Position numbers and translations under genes: made by a program. A stretch of 64,000 bases of DNA, from NCBI RefSeq assembly GCF_016411825.1, contig NZ_JAEKMH010000002.1, positions 372,001 to 436,000 on the forward strand, given 5' to 3'. This document shows, one piece after another, positions 1-8,071 of this stretch (position 1 is its first letter; every line of letters begins with the position of its first letter). The notes beneath the pieces are model-generated. The model made no database searches, was not told where the DNA came from, and worked only from the letters and a program-made list of their open reading frames with translations. The DNA comes from Devosia sediminis. GTDB lineage: Bacteria > Pseudomonadota > Alphaproteobacteria > Rhizobiales > Devosiaceae.

Positions 1-153
1 GAAGCCCGGGACGTTGAGATCGTCAGGAGCAGCTGCGACGTCCAGCGCTTGTAGCCGCCGTTTGATCCGGGTCAGCAGCTTCTGGTCAAGCTTGGCCGAG
101 CGGCCGCTTGTCCAGAGTTCGGCCAGGCCCTTGTGGCGAAAACTGCGGATCAT
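1..153 (-). CDS. higB: HigB-type toxin, RelE superfamily (partial, N-terminal 51 aa)
   Basis: The reverse strand from an ATG at 153 reads MIRSFRHKGLAELWTSG and continues to the window edge with no stop. The opening (M-I-x-S-F-x-H-K-G-L) and the later segment LDVAAAPDDLNVPGF match the HigB/RelE 'plasmid maintenance killer' family, which are ribosome-dependent mRNA endonucleases of about 92 aa. Only the first 51 residues are present, so the catalytic C-terminus is not visible. In higBA loci the toxin gene comes first, so the antitoxin higA should lie just beyond position 1. A 7-bp inverted repeat directly upstream (160-180) is a plausible autoregulatory operator. Family assignment rests on the N-terminal half only. 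Confidence 0.8.
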   Translation of the reverse strand, partial: MIRSFRHKGLAELWTSGRSAKLDQKLLTRIKRRLQALDVAAAPDDLNVPGF

Positions 154-159
154 GCAGAT

Positions 160-180
160 GTGTAAGCTAATGACTTACAC
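160..180. promoter_or_regulatory. Inverted repeat upstream of higB, candidate HigA operator
   Basis: GTGTAAG (160-166) and CTTACAC (174-180) are perfect inverted 7-mers separated by 7 bases. They lie 7 bases upstream of the higB start. HigA antitoxins are helix-turn-helix dimers that bind palindromes in their own promoters, so autoregulation is the natural reading. Binding is inferred, not shown. Confidence 0.5.
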
Positions 181-200
181 ATGTCAACAACCTGCTGACG

Positions 201-1085
201 CTACTCGGCGGCCTCGGCGCGTGGCTGTTCGAGATTGCCCATCGACTGCACGATATGATTGGCCAGGGCATCATAGATGCCGCCATAGGCATGGCTCGAG
301 CGCATCAGGGCGATCTGGGCATCGGCGAGGCGGGGCAGGCCATACTCTTCGCCGATGACGCGCATGCCGGGCTGCAGTGCGCTCTCGGGCAGGAAGCCGA
401 TGGCGAGGTCCGATAGCACCGCCGAGGAAATGGCCGTGGCGTTCGATGACGTATAGGCCACGCGGTAGTCGAGGCCGGTGCGCTCGAGCTGGTCCATGGC
501 ATCCTTGCGCCAGATGCAGAGATTGGGGCCGCAGGCGATGGCCAGCGGCTGCGCCGCCAGGGCCCGGCCGCCATGGCTCGACACCCAGAACATCTTCTCG
601 GTGCGGAACAACTCCCCGAAATTGTGGTCGGTCCCCTGGGTGAAGACGATGAGATCGTATCGCCCGGCCTTCATGCCTTCGAGCAATTGCTCGGATGCCA
701 TGCAGGACACGTCCACGGCGATCTTGGGATGGGTCCGCTGGAAGCTCGAAAGGATCACCGGCAGCAGGCGCACCGCATAGTCGTCGGGCACCCCGAAGCG
801 GATCGAGCCGGCCAGATCGCCGTCGTTGAAGTGGTCGAGGATCTCGGCATTGGTGCGCAGCATCTTGCGCGCCCGTTCATAAAGAACTTCGCCATGATGG
901 GTGAGAGTGACGCTGCGCCCGTCCCTTGAGAACAGCGCATGGCCCAGGCGCTCTTCCAGCCGTTTGATCTGCATCGAAACGGCGGACTGCGTCTTGTTCA
1001 CCCGGCGCGCCGCCTCGGTGAAGCTGCCGCAGTCGGCGATGGCGCAAAAACTCTGCAACTGGTCGAGGTCGAGCGGGGCGGTCAT
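201..1085 (-). CDS. LysR-family transcriptional regulator (LsrB/VtlR-like)
   Basis: This is a LysR-type regulator of about 294 aa. The N-terminus (LDLDQLQSFCAIADCGSF, then KTQSAVSMQIKRLEERLG) is the winged helix-turn-helix, and the remainder from about residue 90 is the periplasmic-binding-like effector domain. The opening MTAPLDLDQLQSF and the ending (ESALQPGMRVIGE) resemble, as I remember them, the LsrB/VtlR subgroup of Rhizobiales regulators that control DUF1127 small proteins and AbcR small RNAs. The gene diverges from a DUF1127 gene, which fits that role. I chose the ATG at 1085 because GGGTGA sits 6 bases upstream; in-frame ATG 1091 and GTG 1094 are alternatives. The effector is unknown. 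Confidence 0.85.
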   Translation of the reverse strand: MTAPLDLDQLQSFCAIADCGSFTEAARRVNKTQSAVSMQIKRLEERLGHALFSRDGRSVTLTHHGEVLYERARKMLRTNAEILDHFNDGDLAGSIRFGVPDDYAVRLLPVILSSFQRTHPKIAVDVSCMASEQLLEGMKAGRYDLIVFTQGTDHNFGELFRTEKMFWVSSHGGRALAAQPLAIACGPNLCIWRKDAMDQLERTGLDYRVAYTSSNATAISSAVLSDLAIGFLPESALQPGMRVIGEEYGLPRLADAQIALMRSSHAYGGIYDALANHIVQSMGNLEQPRAEAAE

Positions 1086-1239
1086 TCGCATCACCCAAAT
1101 TGATCGTCGGGATGAAATCTATTTGTTGGACGAATGGAAGTCCAGCGGCGTATTGCTTGCACCATCGATACAGTGCTGTGTCGACCCCACGCCGCCGGGC
1201 TCCCTTCCGGCGGTTTCCTTGTGACCTCGGAGACTTGAA

Positions 1240-1500
1240 ATGGCTCTCTCGCTTCCCGGCGAGCGGTCAGTCGCGGCTGGCTCGCACGTCAATCCTGCTC
1301 GTGCCCTCTTTGCCTGGTTCACCCGGGCCAAAGCCAATCGCACCCGTCGCGCCGCGCTCACGAGCCTGCTCGACCTTGACGCCGCGCACCTGCGCGATCT
1401 GGGCATTACGCGCCAGGATGTGGCCGAAGCCCTGCTCGCCCGCGATGGCCGCACGCCCGGCATGGTCCTCAACGCCGCCCGTTCGCGGAATGCGCGCTGA
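1240..1500 (+). CDS. DUF1127 small protein
   Basis: An 86-aa basic protein whose second half (LLDLDAAHLRDLGITRQDVAEAL) matches the DUF1127 signature, 'L-x-x-L-D-x-x-x-L-x-D-I/L-G-I/L-x-R'. The domain is often under 50 aa; this copy has an extra 40-residue N-terminus. DUF1127 proteins in Agrobacterium and relatives have been linked to RNA binding and to phosphate or carbon metabolism. GGAG (about 1228-1231) precedes the ATG. It is transcribed divergently from the LysR gene across a 154-base gap and ends upstream of a strong terminator at 1641-1673. Confidence 0.8.
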   Translation: MALSLPGERSVAAGSHVNPARALFAWFTRAKANRTRRAALTSLLDLDAAHLRDLGITRQDVAEALLARDGRTPGMVLNAARSRNAR

Positions 1501-1673
1501 TTGAATTCGCGGCCGGCTGGTCCGGCTGCACCCTTGTTGGGACGAACACTTTTGCCGGTGCGCGTCCCATCTCCAGGACCGGCCCTTGGCCGGTCTCCCC
1601 CGAGCCGGTTTTGCCGCCGGTTCCGTTTCCTGACGACTTACCGGACCGTGCCCTGCACGCGTCCGGTTTTTTT
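1501..1673 (+). ncRNA. Possible trans-acting small RNA or structured 3' UTR
   Basis: Between the DUF1127 stop and the terminator lie about 140 non-coding bases. They hold a perfect 8-bp hairpin (GACCGGCC 1577-1584, loop CTT, GGCCGGTC 1588-1595) flanked by CU-rich single-stranded segments (TCCCATCTCC at about 1565-1574, TCTCCCCC at about 1594-1601). These could pair with ribosome binding sites. A U-tailed terminator follows. LysR proteins of the VtlR/LsrB type control AbcR small RNAs in related bacteria, which is why I flag it. It may simply be the 3' UTR of the DUF1127 mRNA. Confidence 0.3.
1641..1673 (+). terminator. Rho-independent terminator
   Basis: CCGGAC (1641-1646) pairs with GTCCGG (1661-1666), and CGTG/CACG extends the stem inside. 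Seven T residues follow (1667-1673). It serves the DUF1127 transcript or the candidate small RNA and abuts the stop of the convergent PilZ gene. Confidence 0.85.
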
Positions 1674-1923
1674 ATGCGGGAATGAACTGCACGCCCAGTT
1701 CGGTCTCGGTGCGCCAGGTGACTTCACAGGCAAAGTGCCGTCCGTCGTCCATGGCAAGCTCGAATCGGTTCGGGATCGCCAGCGAACTGGTGACGATGAG
1801 CTTGGTGCCGGCATCCGACAGGTTGCGGATGGTGCAGTCGAAGGTCGAATGCCCGTTATTGATGACGATCCGGCCGCCCTTGAGGGTGCGACGGCGGGGA
1901 ACCTTGCGGCGCTCCTCGGTCAT
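1672..1923 (-). CDS. PilZ domain protein
   Basis: An 83-aa single-domain protein. It carries the basic RxxxR-like box near the N-terminus (ERRKVPRRR) and the second PilZ motif (NLSDAGTKL, matching D/N-x-S-x-x-G) at about residues 34-42. Together these form the cyclic di-GMP binding site, so it is probably a small c-di-GMP receptor. Its output partner cannot be told from the sequence. It lies 18 bases downstream of the IalB-like gene on the same strand, so the two may share a transcript. A second c-di-GMP gene, the GGDEF/EAL protein at 12435, is in the window but not adjacent. Confidence 0.85.
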   Translation of the reverse strand: MTEERRKVPRRRTLKGGRIVINNGHSTFDCTIRNLSDAGTKLIVTSSLAIPNRFELAMDDGRHFACEVTWRTETELGVQFIPA

Positions 1924-1941
1924 GGACGTCTCCCGAGGCGA

Positions 1942-2442
1942 TCAGGGCAGGGCGGCAAAGCCTTCGGCAAAGCCGTCGAGTGACACGGGAATGCCCACGC
2001 CTTCCTCGGGTGTCTTGAACACCACGAAAATGGCGCTGGTGCCTTCGGAGAGCACCTTGATGATCTCGTCATCCAGCTCGACCTCGGCAATGCAGCCATT
2101 GGGCAGGCAACGCACGAAGGCGACGCGCCCGAGATCGGTGCCGTCGACATTGAGTCCGAGGCCATTGGGCAGCAGCACGCCCAGCGGCGCCAGCACGCGC
2201 AAAAGGCGGGCCTCGCGGTCGGCGGTGCGCAGCACGATCACCGACAGGCCGACATTGGGCTGGTCTTCGGCAAGCACGTTCTGGATGATGGCGCATTGCT
2301 CGAAGCTGGCGCCGGGCGGCGTGTCGCAGCTCATCTGCCAATCGCCGTGCTCGGAGCGTACCGTGCCCTGCGCCATGGCTGATCCCATGAGAAGGGTCAC
2401 GCCCATTGCGCCAAGCACACCAATCCGCTTTGCCCAGACCAT
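1942..2442 (-). CDS. IalB-like (invasion-associated locus B) secreted protein
   Basis: A 166-aa exported protein. A signal peptide (VWAKRIGVLGAMGVTLLMG...SAMAQG) is followed by the IalB family pattern: HGDWQMSCD with the first cysteine, CAIIQN, and a paired-cysteine segment CLPNGC. IalB proteins are periplasmic or surface proteins of alphaproteobacteria; the Bartonella namesake affects erythrocyte invasion, and most homologues have no defined role. The reading frame stays open 168 bases further upstream, but the hydrophobic signal begins at the ATG at 2442 and AGGAG lies about 12 bases upstream of it. PilZ follows 18 bases downstream. Confidence 0.75.
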   Translation of the reverse strand: MVWAKRIGVLGAMGVTLLMGSAMAQGTVRSEHGDWQMSCDTPPGASFEQCAIIQNVLAEDQPNVGLSVIVLRTADREARLLRVLAPLGVLLPNGLGLNVDGTDLGRVAFVRCLPNGCIAEVELDDEIIKVLSEGTSAIFVVFKTPEEGVGIPVSLDGFAEGFAALP

Positions 2443-2771
2443 CACTTCTATCACTGCTCCTGCCGAATCGGCGCCATGCGCGTGGGTTCGGTCTGTTTCC
2501 GATACGGACCCGGACCTGTCAACCAAAGCCCGGATTTCCGGCAGGTTTTCGGGGCAAACTGCGGCGCGGATGAGGCAACGTTGCCCCTTATGGGCACCAA
2601 TTTGCCGCACTCAGCCCCGCCAAGCCTACAATAGACTCGGCCCATGCAATGTGATTTAGGTCAAAGACGAGTTTTGCGCTCCGAAGTTGAGTCGGGGCGG
2701 CGTTAGCTATGCCGCTATTTCACCCCGCCCGTCTTCGGTGCAAGCCGCCAGAACATGTCGATAGGGGGTAT
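2443..2771. other. Divergent regulatory gap between ialB-like gene and coxB
   Basis: This 329-base non-coding stretch holds the promoters of two divergent units. The clear element is the FNR/FixK-like box at 2651-2664. A weak rightward promoter is possible (TTGCCG 2602-2607, TACAAT 2627-2632, spacing 19). The upstream open frame in 2443-2610 looks like a chance extension of the ialB-like gene, with no recognisable protein. Confidence 0.6.
2651..2664. promoter_or_regulatory. Candidate FNR/FixK (anaerobox) site upstream of cox
   Basis: GTGATTTAGGTCAA fits the FNR/FixK consensus TTGA-N6-TCAA at 7 of 8 defined positions, with the first T replaced by G. It lies 107 bases upstream of the coxB start. 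FnrL/FixK regulators often control terminal oxidase genes in alphaproteobacteria, in either direction. Occupancy is inferred. Confidence 0.45.
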
Positions 2772-3698
2772 ATGGTGACCGGGCAGTTCTTTAGGAAGAT
2801 GGGCGCCGTTTCGGCGGCCGCACTGGCGCTGATGCCGGCATTGGCGTCGGCCCAGGAGATCGGCGCGGTCGGTCGTGGCCATCCTGAGCCGGGTCAGTTC
2901 CATTTGCAGGAATCGGTGACCCCGATCATGGACTCCATCGTGGCCTTCCACGACGGCATCCTGATGTGGACCATTACCGGCATCGTGCTGCTGGTGCTGG
3001 TGCTCCTCGTCATCATCATGGTGCGCTTCAATGCCAAGGCCAACCCGGTCCCGGCGCGCTTCACCCACAATACGCTGATCGAGGTGATCTGGACGGTTGT
3101 GCCGATCCTGATCCTGGTGGTAATCGCCATTCCGTCCTTCGGCGTGCTGTCCGACCAGATGACCGTCCCCGATGGTGAGCGCAAATATCTCGGCGCCAAC
3201 ATCTTCTCGCTGGGCGAAGTCGAGGTTCCCGCTGCGACCGTCACCGTCAAGGCCTCGGGTGAGCAGTGGTATTGGAACTACGAATATGTGGATCAGGGCC
3301 TGGCCTTCGATTCCAACATTCTCTCCGAAGCCGAAATCGCCGAACTCAAGCCCGGCCAGCCGCGTCTCCTGGCGGTCAACAACGAGCTGGTCGTTCCGGT
3401 CAACACCACCGTGCGCATGCAGGTCACGGCTAGCCCGACCGGCGTCATCCACGCCTTTGCCGTGCCCTCCTTCGGCATCAAGGTCGACGCTGTTCCGGGC
3501 CGTCTCAACGAGACCTGGTTCAACGCACGCGAGACCGGCATCTACTACGGCCAGTGTTCCGAGCTCTGCGGCAAGGATCATGCCTACATGCCGATCGGTG
3601 TTCGCGTCGTGACGGTCGAGGAATACGAGGCCTTCATCGCGGCCTTCGAAGAAAGCCGTGACTACGCGACGGCCGCCGCCACGCTGCCGGCGCTATAA
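2772..3698 (+). CDS. coxB: Cytochrome c oxidase subunit II
   Basis: Subunit II of the aa3-type oxidase, which accepts electrons from cytochrome c at the CuA centre on the periplasmic side. The 308-aa protein has a signal peptide (to about residue 28), two transmembrane helices (about 60-85 and 105-125) and a cupredoxin domain. CuA ligands are visible: C262-SEL-C266, H270 and M273 in the segment GQCSELCGKDHAYM, plus an upstream His in VIHAFAVPSFG. I prefer the ATG at 2772, just after AGGGGG (2763-2768), to the ATG at 2709, because the signal peptide begins there. It is the first gene of coxB-coxA-ctaB-coxF-ctaG-coxC. Confidence 0.97.
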   Translation: MVTGQFFRKMGAVSAAALALMPALASAQEIGAVGRGHPEPGQFHLQESVTPIMDSIVAFHDGILMWTITGIVLLVLVLLVIIMVRFNAKANPVPARFTHNTLIEVIWTVVPILILVVIAIPSFGVLSDQMTVPDGERKYLGANIFSLGEVEVPAATVTVKASGEQWYWNYEYVDQGLAFDSNILSEAEIAELKPGQPRLLAVNNELVVPVNTTVRMQVTASPTGVIHAFAVPSFGIKVDAVPGRLNETWFNARETGIYYGQCSELCGKDHAYMPIGVRVVTVEEYEAFIAAFEESRDYATAAATLPAL

Positions 3699-3722
3699 GA
3701 CAAGGGTCAGAGGAAACCAAAA

Positions 3723-5417
3723 ATGGCAAATACTGCAAACCTCGAAGCCCACGCCACCGGGCACGATCACGCCAGCCACGATCACCACACCCCGACCGGC
3801 TGGCGCCGCTGGGTCTATTCGACCAACCACAAGGACATCGGGATCATGTATCTCGTGTTCTCCATCGTGGCCGGCGTCATCGGCGGCCTGCTTTCGGGCG
3901 CCATGCGCCTCGAGCTGCAGGAACCCGGCATCCAGATTTTCCACGGCCTCGCTGCCATGGCTTACGGTCTCGAGGGCGATAGCGCCATCGACGCCGGCAA
4001 GCACATGTTCAACGTGTTCGTCTCCGCCCACGCCCTGATCATGGTGTTCTTCACCGTGATGCCGGCGACCATGGGTGGCTTTGCCAACTACTTTGCCCCG
4101 CTGATGGTGGGTGCGCCCGATACCGCCTTCCCGCGCATCAACAACGTCGCCTTCTGGCTCCTGCCGCCGGCGCTGCTGCTGACCGTGCTCTCGATGTTCT
4201 TTGAAGGCCCCGCAGGCGCCCTCGGCTTCGGCGGCGGCTGGACGGCTTATCCGCCGCTCTCGACCACCGGTCATCCGGGTCCGGCCACCGATTTCGTGAT
4301 CTTCTCGCTCCACGTCGCCGGCGTCAGCTCGATCCTCGGCGCGATCAACCTGATCACCACCATCCTCAACATGCGTGCCCCGGGCATGACGCTGCACAAG
4401 ATGCCGCTGTTTGCCTGGTCGGTGCTGGTCACAGCCTTCCTGCTGCTGCTGGCTCTCCCGGTCCTCGCCGGCGCCATCACCATGATGCTGACCGATCGCA
4501 ACTTCGGCACAACCTTCTTCTCTCCTGAAGGCGGCGGCGACCCGGTGCTCTACCAGCACCTGTTCTGGTTCTTCGGCCATCCCGAAGTGTACATCATGAT
4601 CCTGCCGGGCTTCGGCATCGTCAGCCACATTGTGGCGACCTTCAGCCGCAAGCCGGTGTTCGGCTACATGGCCATGGCTTATGCCATGGTGGCCATTGGC
4701 TTCGTCGGCTTCGTCGTGTGGGCTCACCACATGTACACCACCGGCCTCAGCCTCGACGTGCAGCGCTACTTCGTGGCCGCCACCATGGTCATCGCGGTGC
4801 CCACGGGCGTGAAGATCTTCTCTTGGATCGCCACCATGTGGGGCGGCTCCATCACCTTCCGCATTCCCATGCTCTGGGCCATCGGCTTCATCTTCCTGTT
4901 CACCGTCGGCGGTGTAACCGGTGTGGTGCTGGCCAATGCGGGTGCCGACCGTGCCCTCCATGACACCTATTACGTGGTGGCGCACTTCCACTACGTGCTC
5001 TCGCTGGGCGCCGTGTTCTCGATCTTCGCGGGCTGGTACTACTGGTACCCCAAGATGTTCGGCTACATGTACTCCGAGTTCCTCGGCAAGCTGCACTTCT
5101 GGGTCATGTTCGTCGGCGTGAACCTGATCTTCTTCCCGCAGCACTTCCTCGGTCTAGCCGGCATGCCGCGTCGCTACATCGACTACCCCGATGCCTTCGC
5201 GCTGTGGAACCGTGTCTCGTCTATCGGCTACTACGTGACCTTCGTCGCCATGCTGATCTTCTTCTACGCGACCTGGGAAGCCAGCCGTAAGAAGCGCCCG
5301 GCCGGTGACAATCCGTGGGGCGAGGGTGCGACGACGCTGGAATGGACCCTGAGCTCGCCTCCGCCGTTCCACCAGTTCTCGACCCTGCCCAAGATCGACT
5401 CCAAGGATGCGCACTAA
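3723..5417 (+). CDS. coxA: Cytochrome c oxidase subunit I
   Basis: The catalytic heme a/a3-CuB subunit, 564 aa with about 12 transmembrane helices. Hallmarks include [15 protein letters not shown] near the N-terminus, the CuB/Tyr segment [16 protein letters not shown], the WAHHMYTTG pair of CuB histidines, and [15 protein letters not shown] carrying the heme ligands. Length is normal for an alphaproteobacterial aa3 oxidase. GAGGAAA (3710-3716) sits 6 bases before the ATG, and the gap after coxB is 24 bases, so the two are cotranscribed. The His-rich N-terminus ([15 protein letters not shown]) is notable, but its role is unknown. Confidence 0.98.
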   Translation: MANTANLEAHATGHDHASHDHHTPTGWRRWVYSTNHKDIGIMYLVFSIVAGVIGGLLSGAMRLELQEPGIQIFHGLAAMAYGLEGDSAIDAGKHMFNVFVSAHALIMVFFTVMPATMGGFANYFAPLMVGAPDTAFPRINNVAFWLLPPALLLTVLSMFFEGPAGALGFGGGWTAYPPLSTTGHPGPATDFVIFSLHVAGVSSILGAINLITTILNMRAPGMTLHKMPLFAWSVLVTAFLLLLALPVLAGAITMMLTDRNFGTTFFSPEGGGDPVLYQHLFWFFGHPEVYIMILPGFGIVSHIVATFSRKPVFGYMAMAYAMVAIGFVGFVVWAHHMYTTGLSLDVQRYFVAATMVIAVPTGVKIFSWIATMWGGSITFRIPMLWAIGFIFLFTVGGVTGVVLANAGADRALHDTYYVVAHFHYVLSLGAVFSIFAGWYYWYPKMFGYMYSEFLGKLHFWVMFVGVNLIFFPQHFLGLAGMPRRYIDYPDAFALWNRVSSIGYYVTFVAMLIFFYATWEASRKKRPAGDNPWGEGATTLEWTLSSPPPFHQFSTLPKIDSKDAH

Positions 5418-5483
5418 GCGCACCTGACAAGACCAGCGGATCGCGCAGCGTCAGCGCGGTCCGCACCCTGAAAGGAAAGACCA

Positions 5484-6413
5484 TTGGCCCTTGTTGACGA
5501 CAGCAGCGAAGTTTCCGCCTTCACCGGCGGTGCGCGGGTAGAAGACTACCTGGCGCTGCTCAAGCCGCGCGTCATGTCGCTGGTCGTTTTCGTGGCGCTG
5601 GTGGGCATGCTGGTGGCCCCGGGCGGCATCAACCCTTTCATCGGGCTCATCGCCATTGCCTGCATCGCCATCGGGGCAGGGGCGTCGGGCGCGCTCAACA
5701 TGTGGTACGATAGCGATATCGACGCCATCATGAGCCGCACCCAGAACCGTCCGATCCCGGCGGGCCGCATGACCCGCGGCGAAGCTCTCGCCTTCGGCCT
5801 CATCCTTTCGGTCTTCTCGGTGACGCTGCTGGGCCTCGCCACCAACTGGCTGGCTGGCGGTTTCCTCGCCTTCACCATCTTCTTTTATGTCGTCGTCTAT
5901 ACGATGTGGCTCAAGCGCTCGACGCCGCAGAACATCGTCATCGGTGGCGCGGCCGGCGCCTTTCCGCCCATGGTGGGCTGGGCCGCCGTCACCGGCTCGC
6001 TGAGCTGGGAAAGCTTCGCGCTCTTCCTCATCATCTTCCTCTGGACCCCGCCGCATTTCTGGGCGCTGGCGCTTTACAAGCAGGGCGATTATGGCGCTGC
6101 CGGCGTGCCGATGATGCCCAATGTGGCTGGCGAACAGTCCACCAAGTGGCAGATTTTCGGCTACTCCATCCTCCTGGCCGTCGCGAGCCTCCTGCCGAAC
6201 TGGCTGGGCTTCTCCGACTGGATTTACGGCGCCGTCGCCGCCGTGACCGGCATCAGCTTTGTCTGGCTGTGCCTGCGCCTCCTGCGCGCCCCGGACTCCG
6301 TGTCCATGCGCCGCACCGCGCGGACGGTGTTCACCTATTCCCTGAGCTATCTGTTCGTGCTGTTCCTGGCGCTGCTTACCGACTTCATCGCCCTGCGCCT
6401 GGGAGTAATCTGA
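5484..6413 (+). CDS. ctaB: Protoheme IX farnesyltransferase (heme O synthase)
   Basis: It attaches a farnesyl group to heme b to make heme O, the precursor of heme A for subunit I. The 309-aa UbiA-family membrane protein carries the first Asp-rich prenyl-diphosphate motif in [19 protein letters not shown] and about nine hydrophobic helices. The start is TTG at 5484: GGAAAG (5474-5479) is 4 bases upstream, and the protein reads [11 protein letters not shown] from there with no ATG nearby. It follows coxA after 66 bases and precedes the small coxF-like gene by 2 bases, so heme supply is encoded with its enzyme. Confidence 0.95.
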   Translation: MALVDDSSEVSAFTGGARVEDYLALLKPRVMSLVVFVALVGMLVAPGGINPFIGLIAIACIAIGAGASGALNMWYDSDIDAIMSRTQNRPIPAGRMTRGEALAFGLILSVFSVTLLGLATNWLAGGFLAFTIFFYVVVYTMWLKRSTPQNIVIGGAAGAFPPMVGWAAVTGSLSWESFALFLIIFLWTPPHFWALALYKQGDYGAAGVPMMPNVAGEQSTKWQIFGYSILLAVASLLPNWLGFSDWIYGAVAAVTGISFVWLCLRLLRAPDSVSMRRTARTVFTYSLSYLFVLFLALLTDFIALRLGVI

Positions 6414-6415
6414 CC

Positions 6416-6601
6416 ATGGCTGAAATCACTGGTGCCAAGCTGGCCCCCAATGGCATGACCGCCGAACAGGAAGCTGCCTTCCGCAAGCAGCGCCGCCGCC
6501 GCTCGATCGCCCTCGCCGCCGCCCTGGCGCTCTTTGCCATCACCTTCTACGTGCTGACCCTCGTCAAGATGGGTCCGGCTCTGTTCGACCGGGCAATGTG
6601 A
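6416..6601 (+). CDS. coxF: CoxF-like small cytochrome oxidase assembly protein
   Basis: A 61-aa protein with a basic segment (FRKQRRRRS) followed by one transmembrane helix (about residues 29-48). Its size and its place between ctaB and ctaG match the small CoxF/'CtaB-CtaG linker' protein found in alphaproteobacterial cox operons. No biochemical role is firmly assigned. The ATG is 3 bases past the ctaB stop, and its TGA overlaps the ctaG ATG, so translation is probably coupled. Confidence 0.75.
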   Translation: MAEITGAKLAPNGMTAEQEAAFRKQRRRRSIALAAALALFAITFYVLTLVKMGPALFDRAM

Positions 6602-7167
6602 TGGCCGACGCGACCGCCCCCTTCCAGCCGGCCGATCCGGGCCACCGCAACAAGCGGGTCGGGGTCATCCTGGCCGGCGTTGCGGCAGGCATGGTGGGCC
6701 TCGCTTTTGCCTCCGTGCCGCTCTACCAGCTCTTCTGCCAGGTGACCGGCTATGGCGGCACCACCCAGGTCGCCAGCGACAATCCCAAGGGCGTCATCGC
6801 CCGCGAGATGAAGGTGCGCTTCGACGTCAACATCGATCCGGCGCTGGATTGGACCGTTGTTCCGGCCGCGCCGATCACCGACCGCATCGGCAATGTCGAT
6901 ACCGTCAACTACATCGCCACCAATCATTCCGACAAACCGGTAACCGGCCAGGCGATCTTCAACGTCGTGCCCGACAAGGCCGGCGTCTATTTCAACAAGA
7001 TCGAGTGCTTCTGCTTTACTGAGCAGACGCTGCAGCCCGGCGAGACGGTGGAAATGCCCATCGTTTTCTTCGTCGATCCCGATCTCGACGAGAACCGCGA
7101 ACTCGACACCATCAAAGAGATCACGCTCTCTTATACCTTCTACGCTTCAGACAATGAGGGAAGCTGA
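6601..7167 (+). CDS. ctaG: Cytochrome c oxidase assembly protein CtaG/Cox11
   Basis: Copper chaperone that delivers CuB to subunit I. It is 188 aa with one N-terminal transmembrane helix (about 20-40) and a periplasmic immunoglobulin-like domain. The copper-binding CFCF motif (C136-F-C138) is present, together with the conserved C46 in LYQLFCQVTGYGG. The ATG at 6601 overlaps the preceding TGA (TGATG); a GTG three bases earlier is an alternative. coxC starts 2 bases after its stop. Confidence 0.96.
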   Translation: MADATAPFQPADPGHRNKRVGVILAGVAAGMVGLAFASVPLYQLFCQVTGYGGTTQVASDNPKGVIAREMKVRFDVNIDPALDWTVVPAAPITDRIGNVDTVNYIATNHSDKPVTGQAIFNVVPDKAGVYFNKIECFCFTEQTLQPGETVEMPIVFFVDPDLDENRELDTIKEITLSYTFYASDNEGS

Positions 7168-7169
7168 AC

Positions 7170-8009
7170 ATGTCCGCCGCCATTGAAAAGAACCACGACT
7201 ACCACATGGTGGAACCGAGCCCCTGGCCGTTCTGGATGTCGGTTGCCGTGCTGGTCATGATGATCGGCGCTGTGGCCTGGATGCGGGACTGGACTCCGTT
7301 CCCGTTCTTCATCGGTCTGGCCGGCGTGCTCTACGTCTTCTACGCCTGGTGGGCGGATGTGGTGAAGGAAGCCGAGGACGGCGTCAGCCACACCCCGGTG
7401 GTGCAGATGCACCATCGCTACGGCATGATGCTGTTCATCGCCTCAGAAGTGATGTTCTTTGTGGCCTGGTTCTGGGCCTATTTCGATGGCTTCTTCCGCT
7501 ATGACGACGTCGAGCAGGTGGCCCGCGTCGCCTTCACCGGAGGTCACTGGCCTCCGGCCGGCATCGAGCTGTTCGATCCCTTCCACCTGCCGCTGTTCAA
7601 CACCCTGATCCTCTTGACCTCGGGCACGACGGTCACTTGGGCCCACCACGCGCTGCTCGAAGGGGACCGCGAAGGCCTCAAGTATGGCCTTTGGCTGACC
7701 ATCGCGCTGGGCGTGCTGTTCTCCATCGTTCAGGTCATCGAATACACCCATGCCGGTTTCTCGTTCTCGGGCAACCTCTATGGCGCGACCTTCTTCATGG
7801 CGACCGGCTTCCACGGCTTCCACGTGTTCATCGGCACGGTCTTCCTCATTGTCTGCCTGGCGCGTGCCTATGCCGGTCACTTCACCCCCGAGCGTCACCT
7901 GGGCTTCGAATTCGCCGCCTGGTACTGGCACTTCGTCGACGTGGTGTGGCTGTTCCTCTTCGCCTCGGTCTATGTCTGGGGTAGCTGGGGCGTGGCGCTG
8001 AACCACTAG
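7170..8009 (+). CDS. coxC: Cytochrome c oxidase subunit III
   Basis: A 279-aa membrane subunit with seven predicted helices that stabilises the core and supports proton uptake. Typical features include HDYHMVEPSPWPF at the start, RYGMMLFIASEVMFFVAWFW and the C-terminal segment AAWYWHFVDVVWLFLF. GAGGGAAG (7157-7164) is a good ribosome binding site, lying at the end of ctaG. This is the last gene before the hairpin terminator at 8031-8060. Confidence 0.97.
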   Translation: MSAAIEKNHDYHMVEPSPWPFWMSVAVLVMMIGAVAWMRDWTPFPFFIGLAGVLYVFYAWWADVVKEAEDGVSHTPVVQMHHRYGMMLFIASEVMFFVAWFWAYFDGFFRYDDVEQVARVAFTGGHWPPAGIELFDPFHLPLFNTLILLTSGTTVTWAHHALLEGDREGLKYGLWLTIALGVLFSIVQVIEYTHAGFSFSGNLYGATFFMATGFHGFHVFIGTVFLIVCLARAYAGHFTPERHLGFEFAAWYWHFVDVVWLFLFASVYVWGSWGVALNH

Positions 8010-8030
8010 GTTCGGCAGCATCGTGAATGG

Positions 8031-8060
8031 GGGGCGCGGCCAGGCTGCGCCCCTTTTCTT
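8031..8060 (+). terminator. Rho-independent terminator after coxC
   Basis: GGGGCGC (8031-8037) pairs with GCGCCCC (8047-8053), extended by GCC/GGC inside the loop, and is followed by TTTTCTTT. It separates coxC from surf1, but leakage is likely because surf1 follows after only 12 bases. Confidence 0.75.
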
Positions 8061-8071
8061 TGGAGACCCGC

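Noticed and set aside
1501..1983. 160-codon plus-strand frame over the PilZ gene
   Set aside because: It crosses a clear terminator, has no good start, and overlaps a real gene on the other strand.
3693..5144. Open frame of 483 codons antisense to coxA
   Set aside because: Shadow of a highly conserved membrane gene; extreme His/Glu/Arg content is typical of such antisense frames.
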